Source: Dyella terrae (lineage in GTDB: Bacteria; Pseudomonadota; Gammaproteobacteria; Xanthomonadales; Rhodanobacteraceae). From it: DNA of 64,000 nucleotides. Below the pieces are notes generated by a model. The model did no database searches, was not told where the DNA came from, and saw only the letters and a program-made list of their open reading frames with translations. Below are positions 16,188-24,481 of this stretch, piece after piece (positions within the stretch are counted from its first letter, which is position 1; each line of letters begins with the position of its first letter). The translations under genes and the position numbers were made by a program. The stretch spans positions 4,526,001-4,590,000 of the forward strand of contig NZ_CP089414.1 of assembly GCF_022394535.1 (NCBI RefSeq), given 5' to 3'.

Positions 16188-18326
16188 ATGGTTCAAGCCG
16201 CCCTCAACGCAAGCTCGGGTCTCGCCGAGTGGCGCGAACGCGCCGGCAGCGTGCCGCCCTTGTTGGGCGAGGCGCTGGATACGTGCGCGCTGTTGCCGAT
16301 GAGCCAGGCCGAGTGCGTCGACGTGTTGGAACTGCTGGCCATGCTTGGCTGCGACAGCCAGACCCAGACGGCCGCCTTGTGGTTCGAGGTGTCGCGTATC
16401 GATCCCGCGCTCTGGGCACTGCGCGAGCCGCAATTACCACCGGAACTGCAGCGGCTCGTCGGCGGCCAGGTTGCGGCGGAGCGCGTATGGGCGCTGCACG
16501 CCCAGCATGGCGCCGACCACGGTGCGGAGGGTTTGCGCCGCCTGTTGCTGGCGATCATCCGCGACCTGCGTGTGGTATTCATCCTGCTGGCCCGGCAGTT
16601 GGCGCGCATGCGTGCAGCCAGCACCCTGCCGGATGCCGAGCGACAGGCGCTTGCACGGCTTACGCGGGACATTCACGCGCCGCTGGCCAACCGCCTGGGC
16701 ATCTGGCAACTCAAGTGGGAGCTGGAAGACCTCGGCTTCCGCTACCTGCAGCCGGAAACCTACAAGCGCATCGCGCGTCTGCTCGATGAGCGCCGCGTGG
16801 ATCGCGAAGAGTTCATCCGCGAGTCGCTGTCCACGTTGCACAGCGCGCTGGAGGCGGCGGGTATCCGTGCGGATCTGGCCGGGCGTCCGAAGCACATCTA
16901 TTCGATCTGGAAGAAGATGCAGCGCAAGGCGCTGGAGTTCTCCGATCTCTACGACATCCGCGCCGTGCGTGTGTTGGTCGACTCCATCGGCGACTGCTAT
17001 GGCGCGCTTGGTGTGGTGCACACGCTGTGGCCGCATCTGCCGGGCGAGTTCGACGACTACATCGCGCGCCCCAAGGGCAACGACTATCGCTCGCTGCACA
17101 CGGCGGTGATCGGTCCGCGCGGCAAGACGCTGGAAGTGCAGATTCGCACGCACGAGATGCACCGCATCAACGAACTGGGCGTGGCCGCTCACTGGCGCTA
17201 CAAGGAAGGCGGTGCGGGCGACAGCGAGTTCGAGGCGAAGATCGCCTGGATGCGCCGCTTGTTGGAGCCGCGTCCGGACAGCGAGGGCGATCTCGCCGCC
17301 GAACTGCAGACCGAGCTGCTCGAGGATCGCGTCTACGTACTCACGCCGAAAGGCGAGGTGGTGGATTTGCCGCGCGGCTCCACCGTGCTGGATTTCGCTT
17401 ACCACGTGCACACCGAAGTGGGTCACCGTTGCCGAGGCGCCAAGGTCAACGGGCGCATTGTGCCGTTGACCTTCCAGCCGGCGAGCGGCGATCGCATAGA
17501 GGTGCTTACCGCGAAGGCGGCCGAACCCAGCCGGGATTGGCTGTCCGCGCATCATGGCTACCTGCATACCTCGCGTGCGAAGGAAAAAGTACGCACGTGG
17601 TTCCGCCGCATCGCCCACGACGCCAACGTCGCCGCGGGTCGCGCGATCTTCGAAAAGGAGATCAAACGGCTGGCGCTGGCGGCGGCCGATATCGGCAAGC
17701 TACCCGCGCATTTCCACCTGAAGACGCACGACGAGTTGCTCGTCGCGTTGGCTCTCGGTGAAGTCGCGCCGGGCCAGATCGCCCGAGCACTGCAGGAAGC
17801 CACAGCGCCGGCACCGTTACCCTCTTCACTACCCGCAAGCGCAGCGCAGGCGCGGCAGGCGGTGCGCGATCAAAGTGCGCTCAGCATCGAAGGCATTGGC
17901 AACCTGCTCACTACGCTGGCGCGTTGCTGCCAGCCCTTGCCGGGTGACCCCGTGCGCGGTTTCGTCACGCGCGGTCGAGGTGTGTCGGTGCATCGCGCCG
18001 ATTGCCCCAGTCTGGCGCGTCTCGCCCGGCGCGACCCGGACCGCGTGATCGAAGTGGAGTGGGGCAAGGCGGCTGCGCAGGCCTACGAGGTGGACATCGA
18101 GCTGCGTGGCTACGACCGCAAGGGCTTGCAGAAGGACGTGACCAGTCTGATCAGCAACATGGGCACGCACATCATTGCCTCGTCCAGCCGGGTATTCGCG
18201 CAGACAGGCGAGGTGGAAATGCGCTTTAGCCTGCGTGTGCGCGATTTCGAACAACTCTCGGGCTTGCTGAGCCGGCTGGTGGCGCTACCCAACGTGGTCG
18301 ATGCGCGACGCGTCGGCGGTGCCTGA
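16188..18326 (+). CDS. relA: RelA, monofunctional (p)ppGpp synthetase
   Basis: A 712-residue protein. The N-terminal HD-type hydrolase domain is degenerate: the expected HDxxED is absent (HAQHGADHGAEGLRRLL instead). The synthetase domain follows (about residues 230-360), with PKHIYSIWKKMQRK, YDIRAVRVLV and YRSLHTAVIGP. The charged motif reads EFDD in PGEFDDYIARPKG, the form of synthetase-only RelA rather than the RFKD of bifunctional SpoT/Rel. TGS (DRVYVLTPKGEVVDLP), a helical/zinc region and a C-terminal ACT domain complete the ribosome-sensing half. It makes ppGpp on stalled ribosomes during amino acid starvation. No ribosome site is visible, and a TAGAAT hexamer sits only 6 bases before the ATG, so a near-leaderless transcript is possible. 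Confidence 0.94.
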   Translation: MVQAALNASSGLAEWRERAGSVPPLLGEALDTCALLPMSQAECVDVLELLAMLGCDSQTQTAALWFEVSRIDPALWALREPQLPPELQRLVGGQVAAERVWALHAQHGADHGAEGLRRLLLAIIRDLRVVFILLARQLARMRAASTLPDAERQALARLTRDIHAPLANRLGIWQLKWELEDLGFRYLQPETYKRIARLLDERRVDREEFIRESLSTLHSALEAAGIRADLAGRPKHIYSIWKKMQRKALEFSDLYDIRAVRVLVDSIGDCYGALGVVHTLWPHLPGEFDDYIARPKGNDYRSLHTAVIGPRGKTLEVQIRTHEMHRINELGVAAHWRYKEGGAGDSEFEAKIAWMRRLLEPRPDSEGDLAAELQTELLEDRVYVLTPKGEVVDLPRGSTVLDFAYHVHTEVGHRCRGAKVNGRIVPLTFQPASGDRIEVLTAKAAEPSRDWLSAHHGYLHTSRAKEKVRTWFRRIAHDANVAAGRAIFEKEIKRLALAAADIGKLPAHFHLKTHDELLVALALGEVAPGQIARALQEATAPAPLPSSLPASAAQARQAVRDQSALSIEGIGNLLTTLARCCQPLPGDPVRGFVTRGRGVSVHRADCPSLARLARRDPDRVIEVEWGKAAAQAYEVDIELRGYDRKGLQKDVTSLISNMGTHIIASSSRVFAQTGEVEMRFSLRVRDFEQLSGLLSRLVALPNVVDARRVGGA

Positions 18327-18403
18327 ACGTCGAGCGTTATGGCCCGGGTGGCGGGCCGGCGCGATGTTAAGCTGCCGATGGTAGATCTCACTCTCGTGAA
18401 CCC

Positions 18404-20125
18404 ATGAACGGACGCAAAGACCACAACGACCGCGGGTCGGCCGGACGCACCGAGCCCACCCTTGGCAATCTCGATAACCTGGATGGCGAGAAGCCCCAGT
18501 CCAGGGAGGACGTGGGTCTGCCCAAATTCTCGCTCGATCCGGACATGGTGCGGCCCGCTCCGCCGCCGCCGCAACGCCGGTCCAAGCGTCGCGGCTGGCT
18601 GGTGCCGGTCGCATTGCTTGTAGTTATTGGCGTAGGCACGTCGCTGTGGGTTGGTCAGGACAAGCTGCGCGGCCTGGTGCCGAACACCGAACTGGACGGC
18701 ATCCTGGGACGCGCCGAAACCGCCTTGCAGCAAGGGCACCTTGACGGCACCGACGGTAGCAGCGCACGCGAGCTGTTCGAGGCTGCGCGCGCCCTTCAGC
18801 CGGACAACGACCGCGCTCGTGACGGTTTGCGTAACGTGGGGCAGGCAGAGATTGCCCGCGCCGACGCGGCTTTGCAGGCGCACAAGCTCGACGAAGCCGA
18901 CCAAGCGCTCACTGCCGCACGCGAACTGCTGGGTGGCGGTAGTGATGTGGATCGCCTGACCCAGGCGGTGGCCGCGGCGCGCAATGGTGCCGTGCCGACC
19001 GATCACTTGATCGAGCAGGCCGACCAGGCCTTCGATGCCGGTAAGCTTGATGGCGACGGTGGTGCCGGCGATCTTTATCGTCGCGTGTTGGCGGCCGATC
19101 CCAACAACGCCGTGGCCAAGCATGGCCTGGACAAGGTGGGCGATGCCCTCGCCGCACAAGTACACAAAGCACTCGATGCGGGTGATCGCACCACAGCCTC
19201 GTCGCTGGTCGATCGTCTGGCCGTGCTGCTGCCGAACTATGCGGAACTCCCTGCCTTGCGTGCAGCGCTGGTGCAGGTGAGCCAGCAGGACAACGGTGCG
19301 CTCGCCGATGCGATCAAGCAGGGGCAGGATGCGTTGCGCGAAGGTCGTGTCACCGGCCAGGGCGATGACACGGCACAGGCGCGTTTCAAGGCAGCACTGG
19401 CGATTGATCCGGACAATGCCGATGCGAAGGCCGGCATGGGGCAGGTGGCGCAGGCCTTGATCGTGCAGGCCAATGCGGCGCTGGACCATGGCGACAACGC
19501 GCATGCCCGCGAACTGCTCGATCAGGCGATTGCGATCGCCCCGCACTCGGCGGATCTGGCTGCCGCGCGTGCGCGACTGGGCGAGGGCCGTAAGTCCAAT
19601 GCCACTCAGGTGGCCAACGACATCGCCAGTGATGTTCCGGCGGAGGGCAACGGCGACGACCTGCAGCATCCGCCGCTCACGTCGCAACAAAGCGCCGAAC
19701 TGGCGCGCACCATCCAGCGTGCGGATACCGCCGCTCGCCAAGGCAACCTGATGCTGCCGCCGGGCGACAGTGCTTACGACTTGTACCGGCAGGCGCTGGC
19801 GATGGACGGCAACAACCCGGTGGCACGCCAGGGGTTGGAGTCATTGCCCGGGCTGGCCATCAACCAATTCAACCAGTCGCTCGCCAGCGGCAATCTTTCG
19901 GCGGCCGGCAATCGCCTCGCCGATCTCGCGGATCTGTCACCGGGCAACACAAACCAGGGTGTGCTGCGCGATCGCTTGGCGGGCGCATGGATGGATCAGG
20001 CAGAGCAGCAACTGCAGAACGGCGATCGCGCCAGTGCGGCGCAATCGCTGGACAGCGCACGCAAGCTGGCGCCCGGCAATCCGCGTCTCGCGTCGTTGAT
20101 GGCGCGACTGCAGTCGGGCGGTTAA
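18404..20125 (+). CDS. Membrane-anchored TPR-like repeat protein of unknown function
   Basis: A 573-residue protein. It has a polar, Pro-rich cytoplasmic N-terminus (residues 1-65), one transmembrane helix (GWLVPVALLVVIGVGTSLWV, about 65-84) and a long exported helical part. Four modules share a motif of the form DxxNxxAxxGL: QPDNDRARDGL, DPNNAVAKHGL, DPDNADAKAGM and DGNNPVARQGL, near residues 131, 231, 334 and 467. Each is followed by helix pairs like QADQAFDAGKLD or RADAALQAHKLDEADQAL. This looks like a divergent tetratricopeptide solenoid used for protein binding. It sits 77 bases after relA and 10 bases before an NAD(P)-binding gene. No specific function can be assigned. Confidence 0.75.
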   Translation: MNGRKDHNDRGSAGRTEPTLGNLDNLDGEKPQSREDVGLPKFSLDPDMVRPAPPPPQRRSKRRGWLVPVALLVVIGVGTSLWVGQDKLRGLVPNTELDGILGRAETALQQGHLDGTDGSSARELFEAARALQPDNDRARDGLRNVGQAEIARADAALQAHKLDEADQALTAARELLGGGSDVDRLTQAVAAARNGAVPTDHLIEQADQAFDAGKLDGDGGAGDLYRRVLAADPNNAVAKHGLDKVGDALAAQVHKALDAGDRTTASSLVDRLAVLLPNYAELPALRAALVQVSQQDNGALADAIKQGQDALREGRVTGQGDDTAQARFKAALAIDPDNADAKAGMGQVAQALIVQANAALDHGDNAHARELLDQAIAIAPHSADLAAARARLGEGRKSNATQVANDIASDVPAEGNGDDLQHPPLTSQQSAELARTIQRADTAARQGNLMLPPGDSAYDLYRQALAMDGNNPVARQGLESLPGLAINQFNQSLASGNLSAAGNRLADLADLSPGNTNQGVLRDRLAGAWMDQAEQQLQNGDRASAAQSLDSARKLAPGNPRLASLMARLQSGG

Positions 20126-20135
20126 GGGTGCAAGC

Positions 20136-20981
20136 ATGACCGTGTTGGTTTTTGGGGCCAGCAGCCAGATTGGCCATTTCCTGCTGCCCAGGCTGCGCGC
20201 GCGCGGCGAGTCGGTGATGGCGCTCAGTCGCAAAGCCCGTCCGGGCCAAGCCGGCATCCATTGGCTGCAGGGGGAACTCCCCGGGCAGGTACCTGCGGTA
20301 GGGCAACCCACCGCAGTGATCAGTTTCGGCCCGCTCAAATCCTTCGCGGAATGGCTGGCGTCGGCAGGGTTGCCTGCTTCGACGCGCGTCATCGCCACCA
20401 GTTCGATGAGCGCTGAGTCCAAGCAGGCCTCGGATGTGCCGGCTGAGCGCGTGTTATCGCAGACATTGCGCGATGGCGAAGCCGCTATCGCCGCAGCCTG
20501 TGATCGGCAGGGCATGCCGTGGACCATCTTTCGGCCCACCATCATTTATGGCGCCGGCATCGATAAAAGCCTGACGCCTATCGCGCACCGTGCCAGCCGC
20601 CTGCACGTGTTCCCGCTACCGGCGGGGCGTGGCCTGCGCCAGCCGGTGCATGCGGACGATATTGCTGCCGCCGTGGTGGCCGCGCTGGATCATCCCGAGT
20701 CGGCAGGCCGCGTCCTGCCGCTGGGCGGTGGCGAACGGCTCACTGCCGGCGAGATGTTTGCGCGCGTGCGCCGCAGCTTGTCCACACCAACGCTGCCGGT
20801 GCCGATTCCGGCCGCGTTGTTGCGACTGGGTCGGGGCGTCGTCCCACGCCTGCGAGGGCCGCTGACCCGCCTGGAAGCCGACCTGATCGCCGATAACAGC
20901 GAGCTGCAACGGTTGCTAGGCGTCTCACCGCGTCCATTCAGGCCCGACGCCAGCTGCTGGATGCCCCAGCCGCCACTGTAG
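20136..20981 (+). CDS. NAD(P)-binding epimerase/dehydratase-like protein (atypical SDR)
   Basis: A 281-residue Rossmann-fold protein. The N-terminal nucleotide motif VLVFGASSQIGHFLLPRL is a GxxxxxG variant of the extended SDR pattern. The middle contains ATSSMSAESK, where a catalytic Ser would sit, and FRPTIIYGAGIDKSLTPIA, the RPxxIYG segment of epimerase-like proteins. The usual YxxxK is not evident, so it may be a binding or regulatory SDR rather than an active dehydrogenase. HADDIAAAVVAAL is also characteristic. It follows the TPR-like gene by 10 bases and probably shares its transcript. Confidence 0.75.
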   Translation: MTVLVFGASSQIGHFLLPRLRARGESVMALSRKARPGQAGIHWLQGELPGQVPAVGQPTAVISFGPLKSFAEWLASAGLPASTRVIATSSMSAESKQASDVPAERVLSQTLRDGEAAIAAACDRQGMPWTIFRPTIIYGAGIDKSLTPIAHRASRLHVFPLPAGRGLRQPVHADDIAAAVVAALDHPESAGRVLPLGGGERLTAGEMFARVRRSLSTPTLPVPIPAALLRLGRGVVPRLRGPLTRLEADLIADNSELQRLLGVSPRPFRPDASCWMPQPPL

Positions 20982-20997
20982 GCCTGATATTCCGACG

Positions 20998-21028
20998 GGC
21001 GCCTCCCCTGCGCCCGATCCGCGCCATA
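20998..21028. other. Hairpin in the gap before mrcB
   Basis: GGGCGC and GCGCCC flank a 7-base loop in the 135-base gap between the SDR gene and mrcB. No T-run follows; weak terminator or leader structure. Confidence 0.3.
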
Positions 21029-21116
21029 AACCCCGGCATGCGTTCAGATGCCCGCCGGGAAGCAAGCCCTATGATCCCGGGGTCTTCCCGTTCAGGATTC
21101 TCCTTACTTGGACTTC

Positions 21117-23435
21117 ATGACCCGCCTTCGCTCGATCTTCAGTGCCGTCTGGCCCTGGATCCGCATTCCGTTCTGGGTCTGCATGGGAGTGCTGTTCGGC
21201 TTCGTGCTGCCGTACTCGCTGGTGCTCAACAAGCGTGTGCAGGATCGTTTCAACGATCTGGTGTTTGCCGTGCCTACGCGCATCTACGCGCGACCGCTGC
21301 CGCTGGCGGTTGGTACGCCGATGACGCCGGGCACGCTGGAGCTGGAGCTGACCTTTGCCGGCTATGGCAACGATGGCCGCGCCGACGTCGCCGGCACTTG
21401 GTCCAAGCAGGGCAGCACCTACACCATCTCCTCGCGTGGCTATGCCGGACCGGACGGCGGTGAACTGCCCAAGCGGATTCGCGTTGCGCTGGGCAAGGGG
21501 CAGGTGGCCAGCGTGAAAGACGCGGTCACCGGCAAGCCGATCGAGCTGGCTCACATCGATCCCGCGCGCATCGCCACGGTGTACGGCTCGCAGCAGGAAG
21601 AACGCCGCATCGTGCGCCTGGCCGACGTGCCGCCGCTGTTGCTGTCGGGTCTGCAGGCGGTGGAAGACCGCGACTTCAAGCATCACTTCGGCATCGACAT
21701 CTCGGCCATCATCCGCGCTACGTTCGCCAACCTGCGCGCTGGCCATACGGTGCAGGGCGGCTCCACGCTCACCCAGCAGCTAGTGCGCAACCTGTTCCTT
21801 GATCGCGAGCAGCATTACTCGCGCAAGTTCAACGAAGCGCTGATGTCGATCCTCATCGAGATGCACTACGACAAGAGCCGCATCCTTGAGGCCTACGTCA
21901 ACGAAGTATTCCTCGGCCAGCAGGGCAGCCAGGCGGTGCACGGCTTTGCCGCGGCTTCGGAGTTCTACTTCGGTCGCCGCATGGAAGACCTCAAGCCGCA
22001 GGAAATGGCCTTGCTGATCGGCCTGGTGAAGGGGCCGAGCTACTACGACCCGCGCCGCTATCCAGACCGCGCGTTGTCGCGACGCAACCTGGTGCTCGAT
22101 CAGTTTGTGGATACCGGCCTGATCACGCCGGAACAGGCCACGGCCCTCAAGGCGACGCCGCTGGGCATCGTCACCAACGGCCAGCTGCCGCACAACCGCT
22201 TCCCGGCCTTCATGGAACTGGTGCGTGCGCAGATCACTGGCGATTTCGACGACGAAACCCTGTCCAGGGGCAATCTGAGCATCTTCACCACGCTCGACCC
22301 GGCGGCGCAGTTGTATGCCGAACAGGCCATCACCACGACCACCAGCGGCTTGGGCAAGCGTGGCGAAGCGGCACAAGCCGCGGCGGTGGTGACCGAAGCA
22401 CAGACTGGCGCCGTGCTCGCCATCGTCGGCAGCAAGATTCCTGGTGACCAGGGCTTCAACCGTGCGCTGGATGCGCGGCGCCAGATCGGCTCGCTGGTGA
22501 AGCCGCTGGTGTACCTCGTTGCCTTGACCAACCCCGAGCGTTGGAACCTTGGCAGTCCGGTAGAGGATTCGCCGATCAGCATGCGCCAGCCCGATGGCAG
22601 CTACTGGACGCCCAAGAACGACGAGGGCGATGTACACGGCGCGGTGCCGATGGTCGATGCGCTGGTGCATTCGTGGAACCTCGCGACGATCAATCTCGGC
22701 ATGAGCGTGGGCGTGTCGCGTATCAAGGCCTTCCTCGAATCGTTCGGCTTGACCGACGTGAATCCGAGTCCTTCGCTGTTGATCGGTGCGGTGGATATGT
22801 CGCCGCTGCAGGCGACGCAGCTCTACCAGTACATTGCCGCCGATGGCCATGCTTTGCCGCTGCTGGCAGTGCGCGGCGTGGTGGATGCGAACGGGCAGAC
22901 CGTCAAGCGCTACGAAGTAAAGACGGGTGCGGGCGAGTACCAGCCGGCAGTGCGTCTGGTGACGTGGGCTATGCAGCAGGTGGCGCGCTCGGGTACGGCG
23001 GCGTCGATCGGCAGTTCCGGGCTGTCCTACCTCAACGCGGCAGGCAAGACCGGCACCAGCAACGACATGCGTGACAGCTGGTTCGCGGGCTTCACCGGCG
23101 ATCACCTCGCGGTGTTCTGGATGGGCCGCGACGACAACAAGCCGAGTGGTCTGTACGGTGCGACGGGCAGCCTCCGCGCATGGCAGGAGTTGTTCAAGAA
23201 GCTGCCGACGCGTCCGCTGTCGGCGGCCCCGGGCGAGGGCCTGGAAATGGCCTGGATCAATACGTCTGACGGCAAGCGCTCGGAAGTGGGCTGCGAGGGA
23301 GCGCGTCAGGTGCCGGTCGTGGCCGGTACACTGTCTCAGGATGCCGAAGGCTGCTTCTGGCAGCATGTCGGCAATTTCTTCAGTGGCGGTGACGCGTCTC
23401 CCGCGCCGGCTTCTTCCGCCCCCATCCGGGATTGA
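21117..23435 (+). CDS. mrcB: Penicillin-binding protein 1B, bifunctional peptidoglycan synthase
   Basis: A 772-residue class A PBP. There is a transmembrane helix near residues 15-40 and a UB2H-like domain (LELELTFAGYGNDGRADV). The GT51 transglycosylase domain has EDRDFKHHFGID, GGSTLTQQLVRNLFL and the RILEAYVNEVFLGQQG motif. The transpeptidase domain has the SxxK serine in GSLVKPLVYL, SxN in HSWNLATINLG and KTGTS in GKTGTSNDMRDS. It polymerises lipid II and cross-links peptides in the periplasm. The ATG at 21117 is preferred; a TTG 9 bases earlier is possible. The TPR lipoprotein gene begins 2 bases after the stop and is a likely activator. Confidence 0.95.
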   Translation: MTRLRSIFSAVWPWIRIPFWVCMGVLFGFVLPYSLVLNKRVQDRFNDLVFAVPTRIYARPLPLAVGTPMTPGTLELELTFAGYGNDGRADVAGTWSKQGSTYTISSRGYAGPDGGELPKRIRVALGKGQVASVKDAVTGKPIELAHIDPARIATVYGSQQEERRIVRLADVPPLLLSGLQAVEDRDFKHHFGIDISAIIRATFANLRAGHTVQGGSTLTQQLVRNLFLDREQHYSRKFNEALMSILIEMHYDKSRILEAYVNEVFLGQQGSQAVHGFAAASEFYFGRRMEDLKPQEMALLIGLVKGPSYYDPRRYPDRALSRRNLVLDQFVDTGLITPEQATALKATPLGIVTNGQLPHNRFPAFMELVRAQITGDFDDETLSRGNLSIFTTLDPAAQLYAEQAITTTTSGLGKRGEAAQAAAVVTEAQTGAVLAIVGSKIPGDQGFNRALDARRQIGSLVKPLVYLVALTNPERWNLGSPVEDSPISMRQPDGSYWTPKNDEGDVHGAVPMVDALVHSWNLATINLGMSVGVSRIKAFLESFGLTDVNPSPSLLIGAVDMSPLQATQLYQYIAADGHALPLLAVRGVVDANGQTVKRYEVKTGAGEYQPAVRLVTWAMQQVARSGTAASIGSSGLSYLNAAGKTGTSNDMRDSWFAGFTGDHLAVFWMGRDDNKPSGLYGATGSLRAWQELFKKLPTRPLSAAPGEGLEMAWINTSDGKRSEVGCEGARQVPVVAGTLSQDAEGCFWQHVGNFFSGGDASPAPASSAPIRD

Positions 23436-23437
23436 TC

Positions 23438-23968
23438 ATGCTTCGTCGTAGCCTTCGCCTTTCCGCCGTTCCTGTGTCGTTCGCCGTGCTGTTGCTGGCG
23501 GCGTGCACCCAGCCCGCCGCACCGTCGCAGGCCACGCGCCCCACCGTGTCCGACGAGCAGATGCTGGCGGCGATTCATGCGGCCGGTGACAAAGAGAGGT
23601 CGGTGATCGACGTGAACCCGTTGCGCGATCCGGGCGTGGCGGCTTTGCAGGATGCCGCCGAAGGTGACCTGCGCGTGGGCAAGTACAACGACGCAGCCGC
23701 CAAGCTGGATCAGGCGTTGAAGATCAGCCCCGATTCGCCGGACCTGCTGCAGGATCGCGCTGAGCTCGCGATTCGCTTGAAGGATTACGCGGGCGCTGAG
23801 AAGTTCGCGCATCGCTCGTGGGAGCTTGGCCCCAAGCTTGGGCCGTTGTGCGCTCGTAATTGGCAGACCATCGCCGAGTTGCGCCAGCGTGCCGGTGATG
23901 ATGCCGCTGCGGCGACCGCGACCAAGGGCGTGGCGGAGTGCCATAAGGAAGGCATGCAGCGCTACTGA
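23438..23968 (+). CDS. TPR outer-membrane lipoprotein, probable PBP1b activator (LpoP-like)
   Basis: A 176-residue lipoprotein with signal peptide and lipobox LLAAC (Cys at about residue 23). A low-complexity linker and one or two tetratricopeptide repeats follow (ALQDAAEGDLRVGKYNDAAAKLDQALKISPDSPDLLQDRAELAIRLKDYAGAEKFA). It begins 2 bases after mrcB. In Pseudomonas aeruginosa a TPR lipoprotein (LpoP) encoded next to the PBP1b gene stimulates that enzyme where LpoB is absent. Position, size, lipobox and TPR all agree, so I infer the same role. Direct sequence homology to LpoP could not be checked. Confidence 0.75.
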   Translation: MLRRSLRLSAVPVSFAVLLLAACTQPAAPSQATRPTVSDEQMLAAIHAAGDKERSVIDVNPLRDPGVAALQDAAEGDLRVGKYNDAAAKLDQALKISPDSPDLLQDRAELAIRLKDYAGAEKFAHRSWELGPKLGPLCARNWQTIAELRQRAGDDAAAATATKGVAECHKEGMQRY

Positions 23969-23983
23969 GCCCTGCATGGCCTG

Positions 23984-24009
23984 GCAGGAGCGCACATATG
24001 CGCTCCTGC
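23984..24009. repeat. REP-like palindrome, copy 2
   Basis: GCAGGAGCGCA-CATA-TGCGCTCCTGC, perfect 11-bp arms, between the lipoprotein gene and the convergent VOC gene. Its core matches the hairpins at 15544 and 58503. It may also serve as a bidirectional terminator. Confidence 0.75.
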
Positions 24010-24028
24010 ACAGAAGAGGGCGGCCGGA

Positions 24029-24406
24029 TCACCGCCGCCGCTCCTCCATCAATCCCACCAGATTCCCATCTGGATCCCGCAGGAAGGCCAGCCATAAGGT
24101 GTGGTCGGACAGTTCCGCTGTCGCCTGCGGTTCGCGTTCGCCTACGGCGCCGCGATCGAGCAGGGTGCGGAAGTGGTGCTCGATGTCCCCGACCTTGAAG
24201 TACAGCACGGAATTGCCGCCCACGCTGCCGGCGCCCTGTGGCGTGGACAGCATCAGGCGTACGCCGCCGGCGTCGAGAAACGCCAGGTTTGTGGCCGGAC
24301 GGAACAGGAAAGGCAGTTCGAGGATGTCGCGGTAGAACGCAAGCGCGGCGTCGACGTCACTGACGGTGACGGCGATCTGGCCAATGCCGCTGACCTGTGA
24401 AGACAT
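24029..24406 (-). CDS. VOC-superfamily (glyoxalase/bleomycin-resistance-like) protein
   Basis: A 125-residue single-domain VOC protein made of paired beta-alpha-beta-beta-beta units. IGQIAVTVSDVDAALAFYRDILELPFLF opens the first half. VLYFKVGDIEHHFRTLLDRGA and AFLRDPDGNLVGLMEERR form the second, with a possible metal-binding Glu in the last strand. Members include glyoxalase I, dioxygenases and antibiotic-binding proteins; nothing here decides among them. I chose the ATG at 24406 (GGAG upstream); the ORF start at 24598 would overlap the divergent yoaA. It is divergent from yoaA and probably monocistronic. Confidence 0.8.
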   Translation of the reverse strand: MSSQVSGIGQIAVTVSDVDAALAFYRDILELPFLFRPATNLAFLDAGGVRLMLSTPQGAGSVGGNSVLYFKVGDIEHHFRTLLDRGAVGEREPQATAELSDHTLWLAFLRDPDGNLVGLMEERRR

Positions 24407-24481
24407 GGCAAGGCTCCACGATGGAGGTCCGCTGAGTCTATGACATTCGCGGTCGAGCCCGGCGTCGGCGATACTTTGCGG

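Noticed and set aside
21780..23366. 528-codon open frame antisense to mrcB
   Set aside because: Shadow of a strongly conserved gene, with no start signal or domain.
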